From contig CAYGJB010000021.1 in assembly GCA_964350195.1 (NCBI GenBank), positions 1 through 16,040 on the forward strand: a DNA stretch of 16,040 bases, written 5' to 3'. This document shows, one piece after another, positions 7,625 to 13,831 of the stretch; the stretch's first letter is position 1; the number at the start of each line of letters is the position of its first letter. Both the position numbers and the translations under genes were made by a program. The notes under the pieces were generated by a model that was not told the origin of the DNA, did no database searches, and saw only the letters and a list, made by a program, of their open reading frames with translations. The DNA comes from JAJCZB01 sp964350195. GTDB taxonomy: Bacteria; Babelota; Babeliae; Babelales; Vermiphilaceae.

Positions 7625-7975
7625 ATGCATAAACGAATTACTTTTCGTAACATGGATCATTCTGATGCTATGGAGCAGTATATTAATCAGCAGTTTGCTA
7701 AGATAGAAAGGTTTTTGGCTGAAGAACCAACACCTATTACTATTGGTATGGTTCTAGAAGCTTCAAAAACGCGCGAACACCCACATGTTGAATTACGTAT
7801 TAAAACTCCTAACTATAGTTGCGTTTCAAATTATGAAAAAAATGGTGTTGATATGTATGATGCTATAGATCGCGTGATTGATACTATGTATAATCAGCTG
7901 TGTGAGCTTAAAGGAAAACAAGACGACCAACGCAAACAGCGTGGTCGTCATGATGAATTTAAAAAGCAACGATAA
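7625..7975 (+). CDS. hpf: Ribosome hibernation promoting factor, short form (HPF/RaiA family)
   Basis: A member of the ribosomal S30AE/sigma-54 modulation family, which binds the 30S decoding region and inactivates ribosomes in starvation or stationary phase. The 116-residue protein corresponds to the single S30AE domain, with the beta-alpha-beta-beta-beta-alpha pattern visible (ITFRNMDHSDAMEQYI, then VELRIKTPNYSCVSNYEKNGVDMYDAIDRVIDTMYNQL) and a basic, Arg/Lys/Gln-rich tail from about 98. The C-terminal dimerisation domain of long HPF is absent, so it is a short form. TTGGAGATG directly precedes the ATG. It is the last gene of the plus-strand block. Confidence 0.88.
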   Translation: MHKRITFRNMDHSDAMEQYINQQFAKIERFLAEEPTPITIGMVLEASKTREHPHVELRIKTPNYSCVSNYEKNGVDMYDAIDRVIDTMYNQLCELKGKQDDQRKQRGRHDEFKKQR

Positions 7976-7984
7976 CTATCTAAT

Positions 7985-8024
7985 TTAGCTAGCTCATTGA
8001 AAAAGAATGTGGCTGAGCTGCTAA
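7985..8024. terminator. Stem-loop between convergent hpf and the exported-protein gene
   Basis: TTAGC(T)AGCTCA at 7985-7996 pairs with TGAGCTGCTAA at 8014-8024, an 11-bp stem with one bulged base and a 17-base loop. It overlaps the stop codon of the minus-strand gene. T-runs are weak on both sides, so a role as a bidirectional terminator is plausible but not certain. Confidence 0.45.
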
Positions 8025-8641
8025 TTAAGTAGATGTGGTTGAGCTATTTTTTTCCAACAAGTTGCTAGATGATTTAATTTCTCTTTGTGCTCTAATTCAA
8101 GCTCAGGATATTTAGCTGTAAATGCACTTACTTTATATGCTACATCAATTAAAAATGAAGCTTTTTCATTTTTAATAGCGAGATTATCGGATTTTTTTAT
8201 TGTACGGAATGCTTGATTAAGATCGGCTAATTCTTGAGATGTTATGAGTTTGTTACCGATTGCATATCTTTCTAGCTCAAATTTACTTGTCGTACTTTTT
8301 GGCAAAAAACGAGCGAAGTTTCTATATTGATTATAAGCCTTTTTAAGACGAGATGATTCTGAGAATTTAGGATATTTTTTCAAAAACTTGTAAACTTTCA
8401 ACCAGTGAGTATTATTTTTTTTGAGAGCTTCTGGGTATTTTTGTATGGCATCTTTACTTGGAAGCTGCTCTAAAATTTCATCCAAAAGAAGATTTTCTTT
8501 TTTGATTGTCTCGAATTTATAATTAAGGCTTTTAAATTCTAGTTCGGCTTGTAATTTTTCCATTGCTTGCATAGAGTAATTACATGTTGCTGCTAGTGAG
8601 AAAAATAATAATAACGATTTTTTCATGATAAATTCTTTCAT
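8021..8641 (-). CDS. Small exported helical protein of unknown function
   Basis: I do not recognise the family. The protein has an N-terminal signal peptide (MKKSLLLFFSLAATCNYSMQA) followed by about 185 mostly helical, charged residues with many Lys, Leu and Glu and no evident catalytic motif, so it is probably periplasmic or secreted. The ATG at 8641 lies 2 bases after the dsbD stop, suggesting coupling. The second ATG at 8626 gives a more canonical signal peptide and has AAAGAA upstream, so it may be the true start. As the last gene of a dsbD operon it might be exported with, or matured by, the thiol system, though the mature part has just one cysteine (in the helical C-terminal half) and is not obviously a disulfide protein. 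Its signal peptide ends in NYSM, as does that of the PLD-like protein near the right end. Confidence 0.7.
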   Translation of the reverse strand: MKEFIMKKSLLLFFSLAATCNYSMQAMEKLQAELEFKSLNYKFETIKKENLLLDEILEQLPSKDAIQKYPEALKKNNTHWLKVYKFLKKYPKFSESSRLKKAYNQYRNFARFLPKSTTSKFELERYAIGNKLITSQELADLNQAFRTIKKSDNLAIKNEKASFLIDVAYKVSAFTAKYPELELEHKEKLNHLATCWKKIAQPHLLN

Positions 8642-8643
8642 TT

Positions 8644-10371
8644 TTACTGTAAAGTTTCAATAAATTGCTCTGGCGTATAGTCATATAGATCGCCGCCCCA
8701 TCGCTTTATCTCAGCATTTTTTTCAGGATCATAAACAAGTATCGTTGGAGCCCCCATAACTTTAAACTGTTTTTGTACATTCATGGTGATTTCGTTAGCT
8801 TCGATATCATCAATTTTTATTGTTACGTACTCTTTTATCTTTTCTTGTACTCCGGCATGGGCAAAAATCTTCTTATCTATTGCTTTGCAGATTGAGCAAT
8901 AAGGTGCACTGATATCTATAATCATTTTTTTGTGCTCTTGCTTTGCTTGTGTTAATGCCATGTTATAATCCCGTAGCCATACTGTTTCTTGTGTGCCTTG
9001 TATATGTATATCGGTTTGCTTATATGCTTGATAGCTTAGGTACACAGAAAAGGCTACGCATAGAATGCCGATTATATTCTTTACCATACGATTGCCAAAT
9101 GATGAGCCTTTTTTGGCGATAACAACATAAAAAATGCCAACGAGAAAGCTAAAAAATGCGCTTGCCCAAGCGATAATATATACCGGCATGATAGTAGCTA
9201 AAAAATAAAAACAAGTGGCAAGCATAATGAATCCAAAGAACTGCTTGATATCAATCATCCAGGTTCCTGCACGAGGAAGCATGTTCAATGAGCCAGAAAA
9301 TGTTCCGATGATAAGTAGAGGGATTCCCAAACCAATACCAAAGAAAAAGAGTAATATAAATCCAAGAGGGACGCTTCCAACTGCAGTAACCATCGTAAGC
9401 AAGAGAATCAATCCTGGGGACAGGCAAGGAGAAGCTACTGTGCCGCTTGCTGCGCCGAATAAGAAAATGGAAATGAATGAACCGCTTTTTGTACTTTGAT
9501 TACTACTTTGCAGAATACGAGGAGTGTACATTTCATACAGGCCGATCATAGATCCGGCTAGATAGGCAAGTAGTGTAACAACGCTTAAAACAACGAATGG
9601 ACTTTTCATAAAGCCACCAAACATTTTTCCGCTGAACGCTGCGATAGTGCCAAGAAAAGAGAACGTAGTAGCTATGCCAAGTATATAGGTTAGAGAGATG
9701 AGAAAATTACGCCCCACCGATTTGCTTCCTTGCGATTGCAAGATGCCTACTGTTATCGGAATCATAGGATAAATGCATGGTGTTAAGCTTAAAAGCAAAC
9801 CCAGTAGTAGCGCTAAAAGAAGACGCAATCCCCATGACTCTGTTTCAGTAAATAATGCGGCAATTTTCGCTTGAAAAGAAAGTTCAGGGCTTTTGCTCTC
9901 AGAAACAGCAGATTTCCCTTTTTGTTTTGTAGAAGCATCGGTTTTCTCTATTTGTTTATTTACAGTATTTTTTAGGCTTGCAAAAGTGAGTGGGAATGCA
10001 TGATGAGAGCTTGTTTGTTGAGTTCGCGTATAGGAGGAAAGATGTAATTTTGCTTGTGGTATTTCTGATTGAGATAAGCATGCCTGCATAGTAATGCGAA
10101 AAGGTTTTTCAAAAAGTTTTTTTGTTTGCTTAAAGCGGGTATCGTATTTAACGGTTGGCTCTGCCGATGGCTGCCATTCAGAAAGAGAGACATTAGGATG
10201 ATCTACGGAAAAGCTTAAATAATCGGCATAAAGTGCATCGCCAGAAGCTACCGGCATATCTATTGCGAGCTCATATGTGCTATCTGATAGCTGTTTAATG
10301 GCTAATTCAGGCTCTGTAGAGTGGGCAAAAAAAGCGATAGAAAAGGCTGCCAGGAGGCCGATATATTTCAT
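8644..10371 (-). CDS. dsbD: Thiol:disulfide interchange protein DsbD
   Basis: DsbD carries electrons from cytoplasmic thioredoxin across the inner membrane to periplasmic thiol proteins. The 575-residue protein matches the three-part design. There is a signal peptide and a periplasmic N-domain to about 135, then a membrane domain of eight helices from about 183 to 450 with the paired cysteines C199 (in TPCIYP) and C316 (in SPCLSP). A C-terminal thioredoxin-like domain carries C492-SI-C495 and a cis-proline loop GAPT near 540. The N-domain has only one cysteine (C98) where classical DsbD uses two, so its terminal exchange role may be lost or altered. AAAGGAC lies before the ATG. It is the first gene of a two-gene minus-strand unit. 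Confidence 0.92.
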   Translation of the reverse strand: MKYIGLLAAFSIAFFAHSTEPELAIKQLSDSTYELAIDMPVASGDALYADYLSFSVDHPNVSLSEWQPSAEPTVKYDTRFKQTKKLFEKPFRITMQACLSQSEIPQAKLHLSSYTRTQQTSSHHAFPLTFASLKNTVNKQIEKTDASTKQKGKSAVSESKSPELSFQAKIAALFTETESWGLRLLLALLLGLLLSLTPCIYPMIPITVGILQSQGSKSVGRNFLISLTYILGIATTFSFLGTIAAFSGKMFGGFMKSPFVVLSVVTLLAYLAGSMIGLYEMYTPRILQSSNQSTKSGSFISIFLFGAASGTVASPCLSPGLILLLTMVTAVGSVPLGFILLFFFGIGLGIPLLIIGTFSGSLNMLPRAGTWMIDIKQFFGFIMLATCFYFLATIMPVYIIAWASAFFSFLVGIFYVVIAKKGSSFGNRMVKNIIGILCVAFSVYLSYQAYKQTDIHIQGTQETVWLRDYNMALTQAKQEHKKMIIDISAPYCSICKAIDKKIFAHAGVQEKIKEYVTIKIDDIEANEITMNVQKQFKVMGAPTILVYDPEKNAEIKRWGGDLYDYTPEQFIETLQ

Positions 10372-10424
10372 TAAAATGTCCTTTAGGTCGTTAGATTAGA
10401 TGGGCTTATGAAACATGCTGCATT

Positions 10425-10438
10425 CTAGTATATACTAG
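10425..10438. promoter_or_regulatory. 14-bp palindrome in the divergent dsbD/peptidase promoter region
   Basis: CTAGTATATACTAG is a perfect palindrome centred between the divergent dsbD and M48-like genes. Because TATACT occurs on both strands within it, it could be overlapping -10 elements for both directions, or an operator. No strong -35 was found on either side. Confidence 0.4.
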
Positions 10439-10466
10439 GATTATAAGAATGAATATGGAGGTTTCT

Positions 10467-11393
10467 ATGAAAAGACATCATTCGCCGATCCTACTCATTC
10501 CCGTTGTACTGCTGGCAGTAGCTGCTGGTTTATTTAGCATCAAATCAACAACGAGAAAGCGCGACATGCTGCAGGAGCTTTGTGCCCTAAGGCCTGAATC
10601 AGAGAGAAAGCATTATATTGATTTTATACAGAGTTGTGCAGAGAAGAATATTTTCTATGGTGATTGCGTGAACCAGTTTATTGATTTCAAAAAAAATGCG
10701 GCAATTTTAGCTTTGCAAAAAGAATGGAACTTGGATGAAAAGGATGTTCAAGATCTTTCTGTAAGAACAAACAATATGCTCAGCTATATGCGTGCACTTG
10801 AAGGGGGTGGTATACAGATTTCGCTTTCTTCATGGCGTGGTGCTAAAAAGCTGCGGGCAAAGAAAATTGAAACGGATGCGCTGTGTACCATGTTGGAATC
10901 TATTTTGCATGAAAATGGCGTGAATAATCTTAAGCTAGAGCTGGTTATTGATTCTAATATACAGTATCCCATTGTCTATTTTCATGATGTCCAATCAGAT
11001 AATCCTGATATCCCTCATTTTTTTTTACAGTTGCCAGAAGGTTTTGATGCAACTAGTACCGATTTTAAAAGAGGTAACCTTGAGCACGAGCTTATGCATG
11101 TGGCACGAGGCCATAGCATTTTTGTTCATGATTTAAGCCTGTATCTTTCAAATCGAGATCATGTTTCTCGTAAGCAAGTTGTTTGTTCTCAAAGCATTGC
11201 TAAATTGATGAGAGCGTGTGAGTACGAGGCTGATTTATTGCCATCCTTAAAACATCCCCAGATAGCCCACAATGTACTTCTTGCACTTGAAAGCGTACAC
11301 ACAATTGATGAGTCTCATCCGCCAACGCGTAAACGAAAAAAAATGGTATCTCGCGTGATGCGCCTTGGGCAATATAGTTTTTCTACAACTTGA
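10467..11393 (+). CDS. Membrane-anchored M48-like zinc metallopeptidase
   Basis: A gluzincin-type protease related to M48 (Ste24/HtpX/Oma1-like). The 308-residue protein starts with a single hydrophobic signal or anchor helix (residues 8-25). It then has a mostly helical domain with the zinc site H207-E-L-M-H211, the downstream E252-x-E-A-D motif that would supply the third ligand, and a C-terminal SHPPTRKRKKMV stretch resembling the HPPTEKRI motif typical of M48. The second and later transmembrane helices of HtpX are absent, so the catalytic domain is likely periplasmic. GGAGG at 10457-10461 selects the ATG at 10467 over one at 10449. It is transcribed divergently from dsbD, and both would act outside the cytoplasm. 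The substrate is unknown. Confidence 0.72.
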   Translation: MKRHHSPILLIPVVLLAVAAGLFSIKSTTRKRDMLQELCALRPESERKHYIDFIQSCAEKNIFYGDCVNQFIDFKKNAAILALQKEWNLDEKDVQDLSVRTNNMLSYMRALEGGGIQISLSSWRGAKKLRAKKIETDALCTMLESILHENGVNNLKLELVIDSNIQYPIVYFHDVQSDNPDIPHFFLQLPEGFDATSTDFKRGNLEHELMHVARGHSIFVHDLSLYLSNRDHVSRKQVVCSQSIAKLMRACEYEADLLPSLKHPQIAHNVLLALESVHTIDESHPPTRKRKKMVSRVMRLGQYSFSTT

Positions 11394-11465
11394 ATGTTGA
11401 AAATTGTTCCAAAATACTTAAACTATTCCCTATTGAATGAGAGTATAGCTCCTGCCGCTGGTTAA

Positions 11466-11494
11466 CCTATTTTTCGTAGTCTTAACGAAATAGG
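11466..11494 (+). repeat. Hairpin downstream of the M48-like gene, REP-like
   Basis: CCTATTT(TT)CGT at 11466-11477 pairs with ACGAAATAGG at 11485-11494 around a 7-base loop, a 10-bp stem with a 2-base bulge. It may serve as the terminator of the peptidase gene, though no T-run follows. It directly joins the module GGCTATGGCGTAGG at 11497-11509. Confidence 0.4.
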
Positions 11495-11500
11495 AGGCTA

Positions 11501-11645
11501 TGGCGTAGGAAGTTGGTAGAAAATAATAGCTTTGCTTTGAAAATTATTTGAATACAAATGGGGATATAGCTCAGCTGGTAGAGCGCACGCATGGCATGCG
11601 TGAGGTCACGGGTTCGACTCCCGTTATCTCCACCAACCTACGCCA
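11501..11645 (+). repeat. Inverted repeat enclosing tRNA-Ala
   Basis: TGGCGTAG and GTTGGT (11501-11517, with an intervening GAA) are complementary to ACCAAC-CTACGCCA at 11632-11645, giving about 14 pairs with a 3-base bulge. The repeat brackets the tRNA and its right arm includes the encoded CCA. GGCTATGG also occurs on both sides (11497-11504 and 11647-11654). Confidence 0.5.
11560..11635 (+). tRNA. tRNA-Ala (anticodon GGC)
   Basis: The acceptor stem GGGGATA pairs with TATCTCC (one G-T pair), with discriminator A and an encoded CCA. The D arm is GCTC..GAGC, the anticodon stem CACGC/GCGTG holds loop ATGGCAT with anticodon GGC, and the T arm is ACGGG TTCGACT CCCGT. Total 76 bases. It stands at the boundary between the core genes to its left and the accessory region to its right, a usual place for integration events, but no exact repeat of its 3' end was found downstream. 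Confidence 0.96.
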
Positions 11646-11820
11646 AGGCTATGGTTGGCAGGCCAGTTAGCTAACGATGGCCAGAATAAAATATTGATAG
11701 CAAAGATCGTAGGTTGTTCGCCGACCTGTGCGCCGAAGTTTTAACGTAGGTGTAAGTAAGCGAATGAAATGAGACACGTAGGACGGGCTGGCGGGCCACA
11801 ATAAAGTAAATACATCTATG
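11636..11820. repeat. Gene-free stretch with REP-like palindromic modules after tRNA-Ala
   Basis: No gene is visible between tRNA-Ala and the VOC remnant. The stretch has a CCAACC/GGTTGG hairpin at 11634-11658, a hairpin GGCCA...TGGCC at 11661-11682 whose loop is the palindrome GTTAGCTAAC, and repeated CGTAGG words at 11708, 11745 and 11777. Parts recur after tRNA-Ser (4274-4322). These appear to be degenerate copies of a palindromic intergenic repeat of the type CCTACGCC...GGCGTAGG (inference). Confidence 0.45.
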
Positions 11821-11864
11821 TACTATGTTTACATTTTATAATCAAAAGAATTTCCTGATCAAAA

Positions 11865-12112
11865 TTACATATGTCCATCGGGATCTTCTACCAGAAAAGT
11901 GCGACCAAATACTTCAGTACGAGGCTTATGTAGAATATTGATATCTGGATTTTTTTTGTATTCGTTATAAAGATTGTCCACATCTTGATCAGAAGAAAGT
12001 ATTATTCCAATTTCAGAAAAGCGAGGAGTATTTTTATTTGGAGTAGTGCCACCAGTCCAAAGGGCAAACAATGTGTCTCTACCAGCATTAAATGCTACAT
12101 AGCGTGGACTTT
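11865..12112 (-). pseudogene. VOC (glyoxalase/bleomycin-resistance) family gene, N-terminus removed by IS
   Basis: The frame reads without a stop from the IS edge at 12112 to TAA at 11865 and encodes the C-terminal half of a vicinal-oxygen-chelate protein. It begins SPRYVAFNAGRDTLFALWTGG just inside the IS boundary and ends in VFGRTFLVEDPDGHM, the usual terminal VOC motif, perhaps a few residues short. Such proteins bind a metal and act on small molecules or bind drugs. The N-terminal half, needed for the first beta-alpha-beta-beta-beta unit, is not found on the other side of the IS, so the gene is decapitated rather than simply interrupted. A TTG within the frame gives a shorter open frame but is unlikely to rescue function. 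Confidence 0.7.
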
Positions 12113-12130
12113 AGTTGAATCAGGAAATTA
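12113..12130 (+). repeat. Left terminal inverted repeat of the IS982-family element
   Basis: AGTTGAATCAGGAAATTA; it matches the reverse complement of 13068-13085 (AGTTGAATCAGAAAATTA) at 17 of 18 positions. The transposase stop codon (12120-12122) is in it. Confidence 0.8.
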
Positions 12131-12998
12131 GGCCAAGCCTCAAATCGCTAAGTTCTAACCGTAAAAATCGATTATTATTATCCAAAGTGTAGGCAAGAAT
12201 TGCAGAGAGTACTTGCGAAAAAAAGCTCGTTATTGAACGAGCTTTTTTATTTATAATTTGCAAGCGATCTTTGAGAATGCTAAATGAAGTTTCTACAATT
12301 TGTCTGCGCTTGAGCATTTGCAAAATAGTTTTAGAAATTGGTAATTTTTTCATGTTTTTTCTCCCCTTGGTTATCAAAGTAATATTGCATAATTTGAGAA
12401 TCTTTGCCTTCTTAAAACCCAGGTAGCCCTTATCTCCAATTAAATATCCCGCAATACCACGTACCATTTTGCTATCTAAAGCAGCAATGTCAGAGGTTGA
12501 ACCATTCGTAAATTTAAATGAAACAATATCCATATTTTTGTTGATAATAAGGTGCAATTTAAAGCCAAAATACCAACCATTCATATTTTTTCCTGAGCTT
12601 GCAATACCCTTTCCAAGCTGTGACCTAAAGCGATATCCAACAGAACAAAGCGGCAATGGGGTTGAGTCGATTATGAAAAAGTCTGATTTCTTTTGTTTAT
12701 TAAGTTCGGAAAGAACTGTGTTTATAATACCTAAATACCAAAAGTTCGATTCTAATCCCGCACAAAATTGTTGATAGCTTGGCAGCTTTGAAAACTCAGA
12801 TTCCATGTAGTTTTTAATCAAAAAATAAAGCTGTTTGTTCGTCTCAATACCAATTTTTTGCTTGATTATGGCTATCGTTAAAAGCTCTGCTCTGCTCAAT
12901 TTTTTCTTGCGCCCAACGTTAGGAATTTGATTTTTTTGATCAATTAAACTTGTTAAATTGGCAATTAAACAGTAAATTTCTTCTAAGTTTGAAATCAT
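12120..12998 (-). CDS. IS982-family transposase
   Basis: This DDE transposase of 292 residues would cut and move the element that carries it. The triad is visible: D111 in FIIDSTPLPLC, D189 in IGDKGYLG and E236 in RRQIVETSFSILKDRL, with the family-like YFGFKLHLI segment around 143-151. The length is normal for IS982 (about 290-300) and the frame is uninterrupted, so it may be active. GGAG lies just upstream of the ATG at 12998. Because other copies probably exist, it might explain local rearrangements. Confidence 0.9.
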   Translation of the reverse strand: MISNLEEIYCLIANLTSLIDQKNQIPNVGRKKKLSRAELLTIAIIKQKIGIETNKQLYFLIKNYMESEFSKLPSYQQFCAGLESNFWYLGIINTVLSELNKQKKSDFFIIDSTPLPLCSVGYRFRSQLGKGIASSGKNMNGWYFGFKLHLIINKNMDIVSFKFTNGSTSDIAALDSKMVRGIAGYLIGDKGYLGFKKAKILKLCNITLITKGRKNMKKLPISKTILQMLKRRQIVETSFSILKDRLQIINKKARSITSFFSQVLSAILAYTLDNNNRFLRLELSDLRLGLIS

Positions 12999-13067
12999 CG
13001 ATTCTCCTTTTTTTGTCAGAAAATTTTGGAGATTTATACGATGATTTCAAACTTTTTTCAATCTAAT

Positions 13068-13085
13068 TAATTTTCTGATTCAACT
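13068..13085 (-). repeat. Right terminal inverted repeat of the IS982-family element
   Basis: Inverted partner of 12113-12130 with one mismatch; it marks the outer right edge of the element, 70 bases upstream of the transposase start. Confidence 0.8.
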
Positions 13086-13098
13086 TATTATTTAAGTA

Positions 13099-13338
13099 AT
13101 GATGTTCATGAAGTTTTTTTTTCATAAAGACAAATTTGTTATTTCAAACTGCGATACTATAGATTTGATAGATAGAAGTACTGTCACTACACTATATGCG
13201 CTTCCTAAAAATAGTCACCGAGAATTTAGAGGTTCAATATTCAATTCTTTGAGTGAGAGCATTATTGCAATAGATCGATATTGGTATGGTTCTCGCCAAG
13301 TTTATTCAACTTTCCAATTTAAAGTTGATATGGGTTAG
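13099..13338 (+). CDS. Possible short gene or gene fragment, unknown
   Basis: A 79-residue open frame starts just beyond the IS and ends in IDRYWYGSRQVYSTFQFKVDMG. I do not recognise it, there is no ribosome site, and its start (MMFMKFFFHKDKF) looks non-native. The C-terminal two thirds have a protein-like composition, so it may be the tail of a gene whose front was lost when the IS arrived. It could equally be a chance frame. The remaining bases to 13401 show nothing. Confidence 0.2.
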   Translation: MMFMKFFFHKDKFVISNCDTIDLIDRSTVTTLYALPKNSHREFRGSIFNSLSESIIAIDRYWYGSRQVYSTFQFKVDMG

Positions 13339-13401
13339 TTTACCGATTAAAAAATAAGAGTTTGTGTTTATAGGCTTTACTTGAAACAAAACTTGTAAGC
13401 A

Positions 13402-13830
13402 CTATATATCTATTTCCCATTCAGAATAATCATATCCATCATTGGGGTTTACTACATTTTTTGGAGGAATAAAGTTATAGCAAGACGAAGTAGTAAAAGC
13501 TTGGTTATTTAAGAAATCCTCAACATCATTTCCCGCCAATTGTTGGTTGTAAATATAGATCTTATTTTTCTCTTTATACATAACCCACCAGTTTAAATAG
13601 GGGGCAATATTGGGATTTTGAATGGATGCAACTAAACAAGAAGTGTCATGTGTTTTAATTCGTTCTAATGCCTCTTGCCATTGATGTTCATAATCTTCTA
13701 TACTCCAATAATCTAATGCAGGAGCTATTGTTTCAGTAAAATCATCTCCAATATAGATTTTTCCAAAACACATTTTGCAATTATTTTCAACTGTTTGTGT
13801 ACTGGGATCAATGGTTATTTTAAAATTCAT
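13402..13830 (-). CDS. CdiI-like immunity protein for the adjacent toxin
   Basis: This 142-residue acidic cytoplasmic protein resembles the CdiI_4-type contact-dependent inhibition immunity family. Visible features are GKIYIGDDFTE at 23-33, a W-x2-EDY-x2-QW-x-EALERI block at 42-58, an NWWVMYK at 80-86, and the C-terminal CYNFIPPKN (117-125) and DYSEWEID (134-141). It would bind and block the toxin made by the gene directly upstream, whose stop codon lies 1 base before this ATG, so the two are translationally linked. There is no signal peptide, as expected of a protein that protects the producing cell. The assignment rests on remembered family features and the toxin neighbour; the partner pairing is inference. 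Confidence 0.72.
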   Translation of the reverse strand: MNFKITIDPSTQTVENNCKMCFGKIYIGDDFTETIAPALDYWSIEDYEHQWQEALERIKTHDTSCLVASIQNPNIAPYLNWWVMYKEKNKIYIYNQQLAGNDVEDFLNNQAFTTSSCYNFIPPKNVVNPNDGYDYSEWEIDI

Positions 13831-13831
13831 G

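Larger units (their letters stand above)
12113..13085 (-). mobile_element. Complete IS982-family insertion sequence
   Basis: A 973-bp element bounded by 18-bp inverted repeats with one mismatch (12113-12130 and 13068-13085) and holding one full-length DDE transposase on the minus strand. The length fits IS982 elements (about 1 kb). The stop codon of the transposase lies within the left repeat. The flanks (TGGACTTT and TATTATTT) show no clear target duplication. Insertion separated the VOC gene from its start. Confidence 0.85.

Noticed and set aside
10949..11136. Second-frame reading inside the M48-like gene
   Set aside because: Shadow of a gene with clear zinc motifs in the other frame.
12060..12071. 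Separate small VOC protein starting at TTG 12071
   Set aside because: The frame continues upstream with VOC-like residues to the IS edge, so this is a truncated gene and not a native short one.
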